A stretch of 64,000 nucleotides of DNA from Actinomycetes bacterium. Its GTDB lineage: Bacteria > Actinomycetota > Actinomycetes > Propionibacteriales > Propionibacteriaceae. Under the pieces are notes generated by a model. It was not told the DNA's origin, did no database searches, and saw nothing but the letters and a program-made list of their open reading frames with translations. Positions 36,322 through 45,085 of this stretch are shown here, piece by piece. Numbering within the stretch: the first letter of the stretch is position 1; each line of letters opens with the position of its first letter. The stretch spans positions 62,001 to 126,000 of the forward strand of contig JAEXAS010000004.1 in NCBI GenBank assembly GCA_023458095.1, given 5' to 3'. A program made the position numbers and the translations under genes.

Positions 36322-36741
36322 ATGTGGTCCAAGCGGCATGAGGTCGATTACGGCCTGCAACGGCACCGCCGACTGCGGGCACTTCGTGGTCCGCAAATGA
36401 TGTTGGAGGACGCCGACGCCCTGGATGCCGACCCGATTCTGTTGCGATCGGCAACCCACCATGGCGAGCCGACCGACATCACCTGTCCGGTGTGCACCAC
36501 AACCAAACTCATCACTCTCAACTATGTCTTCGGGGACCAGCTCGGCCAGTTTTCTGGGCGGATCAAGGCCACTTCTGAGCTTGAAGAGATGGAGAACGAG
36601 TACGGTGAGTTCACCGTTCGGGTCGTCGAGGTTTGCACAAACTGCGGCTGGAACTACATGATTTCTACATATCTGCTCGGCGACGGCATCAGGCGCCGTC
36701 CGCCCCGCCGGCAGCGAACCGTCGAGGACATTTATGGGTAA
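36322..36741 (+). CDS. DUF5318 family zinc-ribbon-like protein
   Basis: 139-residue small protein with two Cys pairs that could bind zinc (CPVC near residue 55, CTNC near residue 100). It is known in actinobacteria as the gene just before a class A PBP, as here: its stop overlaps the PBP start by 8 bases. TACCCT 7 nt before the ATG suggests a leaderless transcript. Function unknown; the coupling suggests a role with the PBP. Confidence 0.85.
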   Translation: MWSKRHEVDYGLQRHRRLRALRGPQMMLEDADALDADPILLRSATHHGEPTDITCPVCTTTKLITLNYVFGDQLGQFSGRIKATSELEEMENEYGEFTVRVVEVCTNCGWNYMISTYLLGDGIRRRPPRRQRTVEDIYG

Positions 36742-38854
36742 GCCCCAGCGGGTGAGTCTCAAGAGCGACCCCAAATCGCCTAAACCCACCGGCAAGGACA
36801 AGCCGAAGCGACGGCTGTGGCTACGGATTCTGCTGTGGATCACAGTAACCCTGGTCAGCCTCGGGTTGGTCGGGGCCGGAGTAGTCGCCTACGCATACTC
36901 CACAGTCAAACTCCCCGATCCGAACGCCGACTTCCGCACCAATACCAGCTTCGTCTACTACGGCGACGCCAAGAAGCGGATCGGGTCCTACCAGGTTCAG
37001 AACCGGATCAGCATTCCGTACGCCGAGATGCCTCAGTACGTCAAAGACAGCATCGTCGCAGCCGAGAACCGGTCGTTTTGGACCGATCCCGGCATCTCGG
37101 TCAACGGACTGTTCCGTGCTGCACTGGGGTTGGTGGGCATCCAGGGCGCCGACAACACCGCCACCGGTGGCGGTTCCACGATCACCCAGCAGTACATCAA
37201 GATCATGTATCTGACCCAGGAGCGCAGCTTCTCCCGTAAGGCGACCGAGATCCTGCTCGCGGCGAAGATGGGCGGAGAGCTCAAAAAGGAAGAGATCCTT
37301 GAGGGCTACCTCAACACCGTCTACTTCGGGCGCGGCGCCTACGGCATCGAGGCCGCCGCGAGAACCTATTTCAAGAAGACTGCTGCGAAGCTCAGCCTCG
37401 CTGAAGCAGTGGCGCTGTCTGGAATCGTCAATTCTCCGGGCAACCTCGACCCGGCGGCAGGCGAGAAGCAGGCAGCGGATCTGTTGGAGCGCTACCAATA
37501 CACGCTCAATGGCATGGTGGAGCAGGGAAACATCACCGAAGCGGAGAAGGCTGCGGTCTACAACGCTCTTCCCACCTTCCAACCGATCAACGAGTCCTCC
37601 CGGCTCGGTGGCCAGACCGGCTTCCTCCTGAAGGTGGTCGAGAAGGAATTGAAGGAGAAGGGCTTCACTGACGACCAGATCACCGGCGGCGGGCTGAAGG
37701 TCATCACCACCTTCGACGCCAAGGCCCAGCAGGCTGCTGTCGAGACGGCTCAGAAGATGACCCTGCAGGCATCCCATGGCTCGAAGAAAGAAGCCAAGCA
37801 ATTGCATGCAGCCATCGCCTCGGTCGACAACGCCACCGGTGGTGTCATCGCGCTGTACGGCAACCCGGACTACGTGAAGAACTCACGAAACTGGGCCACC
37901 ACCCCCCGTCAGACCGGATCCACCTTCAAGCCCTATGCGCTCGCAGCAGCGCTGCGAGAGGGCTGGACGTTGAAGGACCAGGTGAGCAGTCAGACCAAAC
38001 CTCAGGGCAAGAACGGGCGGGCGGCCTGGGCCGACGGCAAAAAGATCTCCCTACTGAGCGCGACCACAAACTCAGTCAACGACGCCTACTTCAACCTGGT
38101 TTCGGAACTGAAGAACGGGCCCGAAGCGGTGGTTCAGGCAGCCAATGACGCCGGCGCCCCCACCGGCCAGGGATGGTTCCTCGACGCCTACCTGCCCCTG
38201 GGCACCCCCATGGTGAGCCCCATCGACCAGGCCTCGGCCTATTCGACGTTCGCCAACTACGGCGTTCACCGCCCCTGGCACGTGGTGCAAGAGGTCTTCA
38301 ACGCCAACGGGCAGTCGTTGTACAAAGCTGACACCACCGGCGACCAGACCATGGAGAAAGACATCGCGCAAGATGTCACCTATGCACTGAGCAAGGTTGC
38401 CCAAAACGGAACCGGCCGTGCCGCTGGCAGTTTGGGTTGGCCTGTGGCGGGCAAGACCGGAACCAAAGGCCAACCCGGCAAGAATGGCCACGGCCGCGAA
38501 ACCATCGCCGCCTGGTTCGTGGGATACACCGCACAGATCAGTACGGCTGTCATGTACGTCAAGGGCAACGATGGCCAGCAGGATCTCGGCTACGGCTGGT
38601 TCGGCAGCACCTATCCCGCACAAACATGGCTGAGCTACATGCGCAAGGCAATGGAGGGCAAGGAACGCGTCTCGTTCCTTGGGGGAACCAATCGCAAGTC
38701 CACCCAGACACCGACACCCACACCCACGCCCACACCCACGCCGGTGCCCGCACCGGTGCACACACCAACGCCGAGCCCAAGCGCGTCCGCACCGACCCCG
38801 TCCGACCCCACAGCGACAGCTACGGCAACCTCTACCGCCAGTTCAGGCCCCTAG
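36734..38854 (+). CDS. Class A penicillin-binding protein (transglycosylase/transpeptidase)
   Basis: 706 residues: a basic cytoplasmic tail, one membrane helix (about residues 30-55), a GT51 transglycosylase domain (AAENRSFW, GGSTITQQYIK, EGYLNTVYFGRGAYGIEAAA) and a transpeptidase domain with SxxK (STFK, about residue 396), SxN (SVND, about residue 446) and KTG (KTGTKG, about residue 574). The C-terminus is a low-complexity PT/PA tail of about 45 residues (38700-38850). It polymerises and cross-links peptidoglycan. The first transglycosylase motif has ENRSF where ED..F is usual. Confidence 0.95.
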   Translation: MGKPQRVSLKSDPKSPKPTGKDKPKRRLWLRILLWITVTLVSLGLVGAGVVAYAYSTVKLPDPNADFRTNTSFVYYGDAKKRIGSYQVQNRISIPYAEMPQYVKDSIVAAENRSFWTDPGISVNGLFRAALGLVGIQGADNTATGGGSTITQQYIKIMYLTQERSFSRKATEILLAAKMGGELKKEEILEGYLNTVYFGRGAYGIEAAARTYFKKTAAKLSLAEAVALSGIVNSPGNLDPAAGEKQAADLLERYQYTLNGMVEQGNITEAEKAAVYNALPTFQPINESSRLGGQTGFLLKVVEKELKEKGFTDDQITGGGLKVITTFDAKAQQAAVETAQKMTLQASHGSKKEAKQLHAAIASVDNATGGVIALYGNPDYVKNSRNWATTPRQTGSTFKPYALAAALREGWTLKDQVSSQTKPQGKNGRAAWADGKKISLLSATTNSVNDAYFNLVSELKNGPEAVVQAANDAGAPTGQGWFLDAYLPLGTPMVSPIDQASAYSTFANYGVHRPWHVVQEVFNANGQSLYKADTTGDQTMEKDIAQDVTYALSKVAQNGTGRAAGSLGWPVAGKTGTKGQPGKNGHGRETIAAWFVGYTAQISTAVMYVKGNDGQQDLGYGWFGSTYPAQTWLSYMRKAMEGKERVSFLGGTNRKSTQTPTPTPTPTPTPVPAPVHTPTPSPSASAPTPSDPTATATATSTASSGP

Positions 38855-38880
38855 TCACCTTCGCGGAATAGACTCAGGCC

Positions 38881-40239
38881 GTGACTCCTGGCATGCCGTC
38901 GCTCTCGACAATGCTCGGGGGCGCATTAGGCACCCATGCCAAGCCTGGCGGGCTGTGGTATCGATCCTGGTTCTGGGTCTATCTGGTTCTCACCGCGAAC
39001 TTCGTGGTGCTGATGCTTCGGCAGATCCCCTGCCAGTGGTACGGCGCGACCAACTACCTGGCGGGCTGCTATTCCGACATCCAGGTGCTCTGGTACTGGC
39101 GGGGTCTGCAGGACGGCCAGATCCCCTTCCTGCAAGCAGATGTGGAGTACCCCGTCCTCACCGGGGCCTTCATGGAGTTGGGACGGCGCCTGGTCCTGCT
39201 GTTTGGCGGACGCAGCGAACCTGGCCTTGATGCCGCACAGGTCACCCACGCCGCCAGTCTCTTCTTCGCGGTTACCGCAGTCCTGGTCTTCGTCCTGTTC
39301 GCAGTCCTGGTCTGGGCGCATCTGCAACTGCACCGGCCGTGGGACGCGATGATGATCGCGGCCAGCCCTGCCATCGCCACCGTGGGTCTGATCAACTGGG
39401 ACGCCCTGGTGGTCGCGCTGACCTCGCTGGCGATCCTGGCCTGGGCCCGCAAGAAGCCGCTGTGGGCCGGCATCTGGATCGGGCTGGGAATCTCGGCGAA
39501 GCTGTATCCAGCTTTGCTGCTGGCACCGCTGTTCATTCTCGCGCTGCGCACCGGCAAGTGGCGGGAGTTCTTCACCACCCTCGCCGCCACCGTCGCCGCC
39601 TGGCTGGTGGTCAACGTACCGGTGTACCTGGCCACACCGGAGGGCTGGCTCTACTTCTGGACCTTCAACGTCGATCGAGGCGCCGATCTGGGTTCGGTGT
39701 GGTACGCGCTGCAGTTGGGCGGGTTGAGCATCCCTGGGTTGTCGAGTCTGATCTCTGCCCTCATGGTGCTGGGAACCGCAGCCATTCTGGGGCTCATGCT
39801 GTTCGCCCCGACCAAGCCCCGCTTCGCCCAGGGAGCGTTCTTGATGGTCGTGCTGTTCCTGGTGCTCAACAAGGTGTATTCGCCCCAATACGTGCTGTGG
39901 CTGCTGCCCTTGCTGGTGCTGGCCCGGCCTCGCTGGTTCGACTGGATCATGTTCAGTGTGGCCGAGACCATCTACTACGTCGCAGTCTGGGCCCACCTGG
40001 ACGGGGTGCTGCTCGGCGACGGAGCCGGCCGGCTCTATTGGCTGGCGGTGTACTTCCGAGTGGGGGTGCAGCTCTGGCTGGCGAGCCGGGTCATCGACGA
40101 CATCGTGCATCCGAAGAACGACATCGTTCGCGTCTCGGGCTTGGATGATCCCGATGGCGGCGTCTTTGATCAGGCCAGCGATGCCACCTGGCTTCAGGAT
40201 TTGCGCGCGCGCTTCCGCGCCCGACTGCGTCCAGCATGA
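38881..40239 (+). CDS. Polyprenol-phosphate mannosyltransferase-type membrane protein (GT87/DUF2029-like)
   Basis: 452 residues, 10 or more membrane helices. The first loop has CYSDIQVLWYWRGLQDGQIP and FLQADVEYPVLTG, where acidic residues follow the first helix as in GT-C enzymes; this resembles DUF2029/GT87 mannosyltransferases of actinobacteria. GTG start with TAGACT 6 nt before it, i.e. leaderless. Its stop overlaps the next gene (ATGA). Donor and acceptor are not known; cell-envelope mannan or lipoglycan is likely. Confidence 0.75.
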   Translation: MTPGMPSLSTMLGGALGTHAKPGGLWYRSWFWVYLVLTANFVVLMLRQIPCQWYGATNYLAGCYSDIQVLWYWRGLQDGQIPFLQADVEYPVLTGAFMELGRRLVLLFGGRSEPGLDAAQVTHAASLFFAVTAVLVFVLFAVLVWAHLQLHRPWDAMMIAASPAIATVGLINWDALVVALTSLAILAWARKKPLWAGIWIGLGISAKLYPALLLAPLFILALRTGKWREFFTTLAATVAAWLVVNVPVYLATPEGWLYFWTFNVDRGADLGSVWYALQLGGLSIPGLSSLISALMVLGTAAILGLMLFAPTKPRFAQGAFLMVVLFLVLNKVYSPQYVLWLLPLLVLARPRWFDWIMFSVAETIYYVAVWAHLDGVLLGDGAGRLYWLAVYFRVGVQLWLASRVIDDIVHPKNDIVRVSGLDDPDGGVFDQASDATWLQDLRARFRARLRPA

Positions 40240-41327
40240 CCGCGCTCAGGGGCCACGTTCCGGCCCGGTTGGTGGTGCAGACGTGGCTGGGTAGCCGTCT
40301 GATGATGGCCCTGGTGGCGGTGTGGCTGATGGTCACTCAGCGCCGTGGGCTGTCTGACATGCTCGCCAACTGGGATGTGCAGCACTACCTGGGCATCGCT
40401 CAGAACGGCTATGTCGAAGCGAACTCCATCGCATTCTTCCCGGGCTGGCCGTTGCTGTTGCGGCTGCCCTCGTCCATCCCAGGGATCACTCCGCTGGTGG
40501 CCGGCATCGCGCTCGCCCTTCTCGCCTCCGGCGCCGCGGCTGCTGCCTTGTATCGCCTCTATGGCGCGCCGGCCGCGATCGCCTGGCTGCTGGCCCCGTC
40601 CGCGGTGTTCACCATGGTTCCCTACACCGAGTCCGCCTTCTGCGCCGCAGCCTTTTGGGCCTGGGAGCGGGCTACCGCAAAGCATTGGACGGCGGCGGCC
40701 GTGCTGGCCGCGGCAGCCATGTCGATTCGGGTCTCAGGGGTGTTCCTGATCCTGGCACTGGCCGTCCTGGCGCTCACCCAGCAGGGCCGCGCCCAGGTAC
40801 GACTGGGACGCCTCGCCAGGCTGACGATTCCGACCGCGGTGCTGGTGGGTTACCTGGTTTATCTTCGGGTCGCCTTCGGCTCCTGGACGGCCTGGGTAGA
40901 TGCCCAGCAAGCTGGCTGGGCTCGCGAGTTTGCCTGGCCCTGGCAGTCCTTGCAGCACACCATCGAAGCCGCTACCCCGGGCAGCTACTACGCCCAGATG
41001 GATTGGTCGGCCATGTTCGCCCTGGAGATCGTCAGCGTCGCGGTGGGCGCCTTGGTGACTGTGATCAGCCTGGCGCGGCGCCGATGGGGTGAGGCGGCCT
41101 GGGTCGGATCCCAGGTGGCAGCCTTCACCACCTCCTACTGGTTCATGAGCGTGAACCGTGCGGTGCTGCTGTGGTTCCCGCTGTGGGAACTTCTGGGGAG
41201 GCTCGGAGTGGCGAAGGGACGCCTGCCCCGCTGGCGGAAGGTGCTGCTGTGGGTGATCGTCGTCGCGGCGCTGGCGGTTCAGGCCTGGTGGGCTTACCGG
41301 TTCTTTACGGGTGCGTGGGCAAGTTAA
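40236..41327 (+). CDS. PIG-V-like mannosyltransferase membrane protein
   Basis: 363 residues, about 10 membrane helices. After the first helix the motif WDVQHYLGIAQNGYV and SIAFFPGWPLLLRL match the GT76/PIG-V-type 'WDxxHYxxIAxxGY...FFPxxP' signature. Later YTESAFCAAAFWAWERA is also typical. GT-C type polyprenol-linked mannosyltransferase of the envelope, probably working with the preceding gene through the 4-base overlap. Confidence 0.75.
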   Translation: MTALRGHVPARLVVQTWLGSRLMMALVAVWLMVTQRRGLSDMLANWDVQHYLGIAQNGYVEANSIAFFPGWPLLLRLPSSIPGITPLVAGIALALLASGAAAAALYRLYGAPAAIAWLLAPSAVFTMVPYTESAFCAAAFWAWERATAKHWTAAAVLAAAAMSIRVSGVFLILALAVLALTQQGRAQVRLGRLARLTIPTAVLVGYLVYLRVAFGSWTAWVDAQQAGWAREFAWPWQSLQHTIEAATPGSYYAQMDWSAMFALEIVSVAVGALVTVISLARRRWGEAAWVGSQVAAFTTSYWFMSVNRAVLLWFPLWELLGRLGVAKGRLPRWRKVLLWVIVVAALAVQAWWAYRFFTGAWAS

Positions 41328-41360
41328 GGTTTCATCAGCCTGAGTGAAGGAGACCGATCC

Positions 41361-42248
41361 ATGAAGCTGTTCGTCGTCGTCGCTTCTGCCGGCCGACCTC
41401 AGGTGGTCGCCGATCTGGCGCAGTGGTGCCAGCAGTTGCAGACTCCGCCTGGATGCGAAGTCGGTTACATCCTCAGCACCCCCACGCCGGAGGATGCGCC
41501 AGCCGATCTGCCGCCGGTCTGGCAACAGATCAGTGGACGTCGCGGTTTGACCGCCCAACGCAACGCAGCCTTGGCGGTGCTCCCCGACGATACCGACTAC
41601 CTGTGCTTCTTCGACGACGACGCCTTGCCGCGGGAGGACTACCTGATCGCGGTGACGGAGCATCTGGAGGCTTTCCCCTCCCACGTGGCGATCACGGCCC
41701 GGCTCCTGCGTGATGGTGTGGTGGAGAAGGCCGAGATCAGCGCCGTGCAAGCACGCGCCGAACTGGAAGCAAGCCACTTCAACCCCGAAGCCTCCCAGGG
41801 CTGGAGCCCGATCAAGGAGCTGTACGGCTGCGCCTTCGCGGTGCGGTGGTCTGCGCTGTCGCTGTTGCGCTTCGAAGAGCGCTTCCCGCTGTATTCGTGG
41901 CTGGAGGATCTCGACTACTCCCGCCAAGCGATGCTGCGCGGCGACATGGTGAAGCTGAACTCGGCGGTCGCGGTGCATCGCGGGGTCACCAGCGGCGGGC
42001 GCACCCAGCATCTGCGACTGGGCTACTCCCAGGTGGCGAATCCGGCTCTGCTGGTGAACAAGCACACCCTTCCCTTGGGCATCGCGTTGGCCAAGACGCT
42101 GCGTCCGGTGGCGCGGAATGTGATTGGTGCGCTGGTCGGAAGCCAGATCGAGGAACGCCGCGACCGGCTGCGCGGCAACTGGATGGCCCTGTCCGATCTC
42201 ATCGCTGCCGGCGGCAAGGCCACCCCCGAACGGATCCTGGAGCTGTAA
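41361..42248 (+). CDS. Family 2 glycosyltransferase
   Basis: 295 residues, cytoplasmic GT-A fold. Visible are the N-terminal strand KLFVVVASAGRP, the donor-binding turn RRGLTAQRNAAL, a DxD motif in YLCFFDDDALP and the acceptor-side acidic motif SWLEDLDYSRQ. It follows two GT-C genes 33 bases on, with GAAGGAGA as ribosome site, so it is probably in the same envelope-sugar operon. Substrate unknown. Confidence 0.82.
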   Translation: MKLFVVVASAGRPQVVADLAQWCQQLQTPPGCEVGYILSTPTPEDAPADLPPVWQQISGRRGLTAQRNAALAVLPDDTDYLCFFDDDALPREDYLIAVTEHLEAFPSHVAITARLLRDGVVEKAEISAVQARAELEASHFNPEASQGWSPIKELYGCAFAVRWSALSLLRFEERFPLYSWLEDLDYSRQAMLRGDMVKLNSAVAVHRGVTSGGRTQHLRLGYSQVANPALLVNKHTLPLGIALAKTLRPVARNVIGALVGSQIEERRDRLRGNWMALSDLIAAGGKATPERILEL

Positions 42249-42258
42249 CCACATCGGG

Positions 42259-42555
42259 CTTCGACAAGCTCAGCCAACGGTGAGCGGGATGCTGGCTCAG
42301 CCTGCCGAAGGGCACAACAGCCACACCTCAACAAGAAGCCAGCCCGGCTTCGACAAGCTCAGCCAGCGGTGAGCGCCGCCGTTCCCTGAGCCTGTCGATG
42401 GGCACACCAGACGCGCCCCAACAAGAAGCCAGCCCGGCTTCGACAAGCTCAGCCAACGACCACGTCTGCTCAGCCTGTCGAAGGGCGCAGTATGCAGGCT
42501 TCGACAAGCTCAGCCAACGGTGAGTGCCGCCGTTCCCTGAGCCTGTCGATGGGCA
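42259..42555. repeat. Dispersed repeat cluster A (core TTCGACAAGCTCAG)
   Basis: Four copies of CTTCGACAAGCTCAGCCAACGG or a close variant (starting at 42259, 42348, 42438, 42499) alternate with the partner form CCCTGAGCCTGTCGAxGGGC (about 42291, 42381, 42466, 42535). Longer blocks of about 35-45 bp around them are duplicated, so the cluster grew by local duplication. It is the 436-bp gap before the dehydrogenase operon. Confidence 0.85.
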
Positions 42556-42685
42556 CAACAGATGCGCCTCACCACGAAAAGCGAAGAGTTCTCCATTGAC
42601 ACCTATGGTTACGTAACCGTAAGTTGTGGCCTGTTGAGGGGACCTGACCATGCGGTCGCGCCCCACCCGACATCCAGGAGTAACG

Positions 42686-43792
42686 TTGACCGAGCCTCAA
42701 GCCGGCCCCGATTTCGTCCAGTTGCTCGACCCCCAAGGAATGAGGGTCGAGCACCCCGACTTCAGCTATTCCGGTACCGATACCGAACTGACCTCAGCCC
42801 TGCGCGACCTGATGCTGACCAGGCGAATCGACAGTGAAGCGACCGCCCTGCAACGCAAGGGGGAGCTCGGCCTTTGGCCGCCGTCGTTAGGCCAGGAGGC
42901 CGCCCAAGTCGGCTCCGCACGAGCCTTGGGCAAGCACGACATCGTCGTACCGTCCTACCGTGAACATGGCGTCGCCTGGTGCGTGGGTATCGATCCGGTG
43001 GACATGCTCAGCACCTTCCGCGGCACCGGCATGACCGATTGGGCATCGCGGCCGGACAACTTCCACCCTTACTCGTTCGTCATCGGCACGCAGACCTTGC
43101 ATGCGGTCGGCATGGCCATGGCCCAGCAACGCGATGGGGTGGTGGGCAATCCGAATCCTGCCGACAACGGCGCCACCATCGTCTACTTCGGCGACGGCGC
43201 GACCAGCCAGGGGGATGTCAACGAGGCCTTCATCTTCGCGGCCTCCTTCGCCGCCCCGGTGGTCTTCTTCTGCCAGAACAACCAGTACGCGATCAGCGAG
43301 CCCACCGCACTGCAATCCCGGATTCCGATCTACCGGCGGGCCGCAGGCTTCGGGTTCCCCGGCGTCCGGGTGGACGGCAACGACGTACTGGCCGTCCAGG
43401 TGGTCACCGACTGGGCCCTGGATTGGGCACGCAAAGGCAACGGTCCGGTGCTGATTGAGGCCTACACCTTCCGGATGGGCGCCCACACCACCTCCGACGA
43501 CCCCACCAAGTACCGCCAGGATGCCGAACTGGAAGCCTGGCGCGCCAAGGACCCGATCGAGCGGCTGCGCACCTATCTGCTCAACTCTGGGGCCATCGAC
43601 CAGGCTTGGCTGGACGCCCTGGCTATCGAAGCCGACCAACTCGCCGAGAAGCTGCGCGCTGGCTGCGTGCAACTTCCCGAACCCCGATTGGCCGACTACT
43701 TCGAACAGGTCTATGCCGACACCCCCGAAATCCTGCTCGACCAGCGCGACCAGCACCTCACCTTCGAAGCCTCGTTCGTGGAGCCCCGATGA
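42686..43792 (+). CDS. 2-oxoacid dehydrogenase E1 component, alpha subunit
   Basis: ThDP-dependent E1-alpha subunit of the branched-chain 2-oxoacid or pyruvate dehydrogenase complex. It decarboxylates the 2-oxoacid and passes the acyl group to the E2 lipoyl arm. The ThDP motif is FGDGATSQGDVNEAFIFAAS ... CQNNQYAIS (GDG to NN). Also SLGQEAAQVGSARAL and FRMGAHTTSDDPTKYR (phospho-loop-like). I chose TTG at 42686 (368 residues) because AGGAG lies 5 nt upstream; an ATG at 42650 lacks a ribosome site. A repeat array separates it from E1-beta. Confidence 0.88.
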   Translation: MTEPQAGPDFVQLLDPQGMRVEHPDFSYSGTDTELTSALRDLMLTRRIDSEATALQRKGELGLWPPSLGQEAAQVGSARALGKHDIVVPSYREHGVAWCVGIDPVDMLSTFRGTGMTDWASRPDNFHPYSFVIGTQTLHAVGMAMAQQRDGVVGNPNPADNGATIVYFGDGATSQGDVNEAFIFAASFAAPVVFFCQNNQYAISEPTALQSRIPIYRRAAGFGFPGVRVDGNDVLAVQVVTDWALDWARKGNGPVLIEAYTFRMGAHTTSDDPTKYRQDAELEAWRAKDPIERLRTYLLNSGAIDQAWLDALAIEADQLAEKLRAGCVQLPEPRLADYFEQVYADTPEILLDQRDQHLTFEASFVEPR

Positions 43793-43806
43793 CGCCGCCC
43801 GTACTC

Positions 43807-44082
43807 CTTGAGCTCGCCCTTCCGTTCCCTGAGCCCTCCCTTTCGTTCCCTGAGCCCGCCCATTCGTTCCCTGAGCCCTCCCATTCGTTCCCTGAGCTTG
43901 TCGAAGGGCGCAGCACACAGGCTTCGACAAGCTCAGCCAACGGTCGAACTTGCGACACAAGGTTTAGGAAGCCTCCACATACAGGGTGCAGCACGCAGGC
44001 TTCGACAAGCTCAGCCAACGGAGTTGTCGCAATGCCTCCGCTCCGCGAGCCCACACCACCGCTCCCTGAGCTTGTCGAAGGG
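43807..44082. repeat. Dispersed repeat cluster B with a 21-bp tandem array
   Basis: Between E1-alpha and E1-beta. It opens with four tandem 21-bp units of the type CCTGAGCCCTCCCATTCGTTC (43807-43890), ending in a repeat end (CCTGAGCTTGTCGAAGGGCG). Then follow two CTTCGACAAGCTCAGCCAACGG copies (43922, 43999) and CTCCCTGAGCTTGTCGAAGGG (about 44062). It fills the whole 300-bp gap. Confidence 0.85.
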
Positions 44083-44093
44083 CAAACAGCCTC

Positions 44094-45074
44094 ATGACCA
44101 CGATGACGATCGCGAAGGCCCTTAATGCGGGCCTGCGGCGTGCCCTGGCCGCCGAGCCCAAAGCGCTGCTGTACGGCGAAGACATCGGCAAACTCGGAGG
44201 CGTCTTTCGAGTCACCGAAGGTCTGCAGGAGGAATTCGGCCCGGACCGGGTGGTGGATTCCCCGCTGGCCGAATCCGGCCTGCTGGGCACGGCTGTCGGC
44301 TTGGCCTCGCGGGGCTACCGTCCGGTGGTGGAGATTCAGTTTGATGGATTCGTCTTCCCGGCTTTCGACCAGTTGGTCTCCCAAGTCTCCCGGTTGCGCT
44401 TCCGAACCGCCGGACGCATCGGTCTGCCGCTGGTGCTGCGCATTCCCTACGGCGGCGGCATCGGGGCCATCGAGCACCACTCCGAGTCTCCGGAGGCCTA
44501 TTTTGCGCATACCCCGGGCCTGAAAGTAGTGACCTGTGCCACCGCCGAGGATGCCTATTGGATGATTCAGCAGGCCATCGCCGATGACGATCCGGTGGTC
44601 TTTCTCGAACCCAAACGGCGCTACCACGACAAGGGCGAGGTGGACACCGATCAGCATTCGGCACCGTCCTCGCTGTACTCGGCTCGGATCGTCAAGCCGG
44701 GAACTCGGGCGACGCTGCTCGCCTACGGGCCCATGGTGCGCACCTGCGTGGAGGCCGCTCTGGTCGCCGCCGCGGAGGGGATCGACCTGGAGGTCATCGA
44801 CCTGCGTTCGCTGTCCCCGCTGGATGAAGCGACCATCATCGCCTCGGTGAAACGCACCGGCCGGGCCGTCATCGTGCATGAGGCGGCCCGAAACCTCGGG
44901 ATGGGTGCGGAGATCGCCGCCCGCATCCAGGAGCACTGCCTTTACGAGTTGGAGGCTCCGGTGTTGCGCGTCACCGGCTACGACACGCCCTATCCGCCGT
45001 CCCGAGTCGAGGAGGACTATCTGCCTGACCTGGACCGGATCCTCGATGCCGTCGACCGAACTGTGAATGGGTGA
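44094..45074 (+). CDS. 2-oxoacid dehydrogenase E1 component, beta subunit
   Basis: 326-residue E1-beta partner. Family signatures are LLYGEDIGKLGGVFRVTEGL, VVDSPLAESGLLGTAVGLA, VEIQFDGFVFPAFDQLVSQ, PYGGGIGAIEHHSES and PVVFLEPKRRYHD. ATG at 44094 or, nine bases on, 44103. Its stop lies 12 bases before the chosen E2 start. Together with E1-alpha and E2 it forms a complex oxidising a 2-oxoacid; E3 is not in the window. Confidence 0.92.
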   Translation: MTTMTIAKALNAGLRRALAAEPKALLYGEDIGKLGGVFRVTEGLQEEFGPDRVVDSPLAESGLLGTAVGLASRGYRPVVEIQFDGFVFPAFDQLVSQVSRLRFRTAGRIGLPLVLRIPYGGGIGAIEHHSESPEAYFAHTPGLKVVTCATAEDAYWMIQQAIADDDPVVFLEPKRRYHDKGEVDTDQHSAPSSLYSARIVKPGTRATLLAYGPMVRTCVEAALVAAAEGIDLEVIDLRSLSPLDEATIIASVKRTGRAVIVHEAARNLGMGAEIAARIQEHCLYELEAPVLRVTGYDTPYPPSRVEEDYLPDLDRILDAVDRTVNG

Positions 45075-45085
45075 AGGAGCTCCCC

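Noticed and set aside
36734..38854. Glycine/proline tail of the PBP as a separate ORF or frameshift
   Set aside because: The PT-rich tail continues the same frame to the stop and is common in actinobacterial PBPs.
43807..43890. Tandem 21-bp units as a CRISPR array
   Set aside because: The units are directly adjacent with no variable spacers, unlike CRISPR; they are a minisatellite. No cas gene is present.
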